The position numbers and the translations under genes were made by a program. A stretch of 6,507 nt of DNA, taken from assembly GCA_003242315.1 (NCBI GenBank), contig QGUY01000226.1, positions 1-6,507 of the forward strand. The letters run 5' to 3'. Under the pieces are notes generated by a model, which saw nothing but the letters and a program-made list of their open reading frames with translations, was not told the origin of the DNA and searched no databases. Positions within the stretch are counted from its first letter, which is position 1. Each line of letters starts with the position of its first letter. This DNA is from Bacteroidota bacterium. Its GTDB lineage: Bacteria; Bacteroidota; Bacteroidia; Cytophagales; Cyclobacteriaceae. Below, one piece after another: positions 5,176-6,507 of this stretch.

Positions 5176-6507
5176 CTAGCGGACAGGTGCAGAGGCAGAG
5201 GCAGCGGTAGGCGGAGCGTTAATCTCAAACAATCCCGCTTTGTCGTTATTGCGGGAGACAACCACCCTCTTATTTCCGTTCGCAGAGCGTACGAGTGCCA
5301 TAGCGCGAATGTCGCCTGTGAGCCATACGTTAGACTGTATTTGTGTTATAAAACCTCCGTTGCCATCATACTTTAACACAACACCCGTCGACGCATCGCA
5401 TCTTCCGAGCTGAGGTTTGTAGGGAAAGAAGTTTCCGGCCGCGAGAATCTCACTGACACCATCGCCATCCAAATCCTCAAAGAGGAAACCGTTTATTGAA
5501 GAGAATTGAGCGATGTCAGGTAAAGCATGAATTTCAAAATCCGAACCCTTGTTTTCGAACCACGCCGACTCGAATCGATAGGCGTTTAAACGATATGCCT
5601 TTTCAACCGTCGCCGCAGGAGCGATATCATGTATGGTCGCATTGGCATAGTCGGCATAGGTTATGAACTTCTTTCTTAGTGATGTCATCTGGTCGAGGAG
5701 TTCATCGCGACTTGCCATGGGATAACTCTTTCCCTGTATGTAATAACAGAGTATCGGATCAATTGTGCCATCATCGTTGAAGTCGCCGGCAAACAGCTGC
5801 ACCGGCTCGTCAACCGAAGCACTGAACTGGAGGTTGGTGCCCGCATTTCCCGCGAGGATGTCGACGTCCCCATCACCATCTACATCGGCCGGGAAGAGTG
5901 TAGTCCACCATCCGTTGCTGTTGCGAAGCCCAGGAAAATCGCGTCCCACCAACTTCCCCCTCTGATTCTCGAAGACCATCACAGGCATCCATTCGCCCGC
6001 GACGATGAGGTCCGGCCACGAGTCGCCGTTGTAGTCTGTCCAAATTGCGGTAGTCACCATGCCTGGATTAGTGAGATTCGCGTTCATCGTTCCGGTTACG
6101 TCGGTAAACCGGACGCTCTCGCTGTCCGAGTCGTTTCTCAGCAGGTAACTTCTCGGGAGAAGACCGTAACTAAACGGCACATGTCTTCCGCCAACAAAGA
6201 GATCGATATCTCCATCCTGGTCGAAATCAGCCGCTGCCACACAACTTCCACTAGTGACTTCACGTGGTAGTGCATCAACTGCCCGATCAAAACTGCCATC
6301 GCCGCGATTCAAGTAAAGACGGTCCTGGTACAAGTCGCTTCCCGCTTCATGCTCCGCACCACCGCTGACAACATACAGGTCCAGGTCGCCGTCGCCATCC
6401 GCATCAAAGAATACGCTACCCATGTCTTCACTCAACGCTTCTGCATCACCTATGCTCCCTGCATTTCGGAAAACACCATCAATATTTCCAAGTAACACGT
6501 TCCTTCC
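5176..6507 (-). CDS. FG-GAP/VCBS-repeat protein, C-terminal part (5' end outside window)
   Basis: The frame is open to the right edge, giving 443 residues of the C-terminal part of what is in Bacteroidota usually a secreted or surface protein of about 1000 residues or more. Its codon at 6498 is an internal GTG, not a convincing start. Counting from that codon, calcium-binding-like FG-GAP/VCBS motifs occur at 32-40 (DADGDGDLD), 91-99 (DFDQDGDID), 155-163 (DYNGDSWPD), 205-213 (DVDGDGDVD), 239-247 (DFNDDGTID) and 342-350 (DLDGDGVSE), each followed by a hydrophobic beta-strand. Such repeats are expected to build a beta-propeller stabilised by calcium. Residues about 248-340 lack the motif and carry a charged insert (RDELLDQMTSLRKKF). 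The C-terminus is a short Pro/Ala/Ser tail with no recognisable type IX sorting domain. The molecular role of this group is poorly known; they often lie near SusC/SusD genes. The gene ends 157 bp upstream of the permease on the same strand, so co-transcription is possible but unproven. The family call is strong; the function is open. Confidence 0.9.
   Translation of the reverse strand, partial: GRNVLLGNIDGVFRNAGSIGDAEALSEDMGSVFFDADGDGDLDLYVVSGGAEHEAGSDLYQDRLYLNRGDGSFDRAVDALPREVTSGSCVAAADFDQDGDIDLFVGGRHVPFSYGLLPRSYLLRNDSDSESVRFTDVTGTMNANLTNPGMVTTAIWTDYNGDSWPDLIVAGEWMPVMVFENQRGKLVGRDFPGLRNSNGWWTTLFPADVDGDGDVDILAGNAGTNLQFSASVDEPVQLFAGDFNDDGTIDPILCYYIQGKSYPMASRDELLDQMTSLRKKFITYADYANATIHDIAPAATVEKAYRLNAYRFESAWFENKGSDFEIHALPDIAQFSSINGFLFEDLDGDGVSEILAAGNFFPYKPQLGRCDASTGVVLKYDGNGGFITQIQSNVWLTGDIRAMALVRSANGNKRVVVSRNNDKAGLFEINAPPTAASASAPVR
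5189..5206. repeat. three tandem GCAGAG-type hexamers inside the VCBS gene
   Basis: GCAGAG, GCAGAG and GCAGCG run in tandem and encode the Ala/Ser-rich tail (TAASASA on the minus strand). Because the unit is six bases, copy changes would add or remove two residues without shifting the frame. It is a minor slippage-prone site near the C-terminus. Confidence 0.5.

Noticed and set aside
1..6507. CRISPR arrays, tRNA or rRNA genes, insertion-sequence ends, or a defence or biosynthetic cluster
   Set aside because: No regularly spaced repeats, cloverleaf-like sequences, transposase motifs or matching enzyme families were seen; the five genes belong to common Bacteroidota families.

Overview
The window looks like chromosomal DNA from a member of the Bacteroidota, probably an environmental Cytophagales- or Chitinophagales-like bacterium. 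This rests on four gene families that are all typical of the phylum: a Bacteroidota-type ECF sigma factor, a FecR-type anti-sigma factor with a C-terminal DUF4974-like region, the N-terminus of a SusC/RagA-like TonB-dependent receptor with an STN signalling domain, and a large FG-GAP/VCBS-repeat protein beside a two-module FtsX/MacB-type permease. No finer taxonomic claim is supported.

Layout. Positions 11-565 (minus) encode the first 184 residues of the SusC-like receptor: signal peptide, STN domain and carboxypeptidase-regulatory-like domain. The frame then closes at a TAA, close to where these proteins normally run on into the plug and barrel. Positions 566-715 are a gap with two tandem hairpins. 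Positions 716-1744 (minus) encode the FecR-like anti-sigma factor. A 137-bp divergent promoter region follows, then the ECF sigma factor at 1882-2460 (plus), which seems to use a TTG start. A short convergent gap (2461-2519) with small hairpins separates it from the FtsX-family permease at 2520-5018 (minus). A 157-bp gap rich in inverted repeats (5019-5175) precedes the C-terminal 443 residues of a VCBS/FG-GAP protein (5176 to the right edge, minus), whose N-terminus lies outside the window.

How the parts fit. The left third has the parts of a cell-surface signalling cascade: an outer-membrane receptor with an STN domain signals to a periplasmic/inner-membrane FecR protein, which controls an ECF sigma factor that transcribes the receptor operon. 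Two things depart from the usual pattern: the sigma gene is divergent from fecR instead of upstream and co-directional, and the receptor frame stops after its N-terminal domains. The permease and the VCBS protein look like separate units. VCBS proteins of this type are often seen near SusC/SusD loci, but a functional link here is inference.

No clearly novel system is visible. The points most worth checking are the interrupted receptor, the divergent sigma/anti-sigma pair, and a near-identical 13-base hairpin found downstream of both right-hand minus-strand genes.
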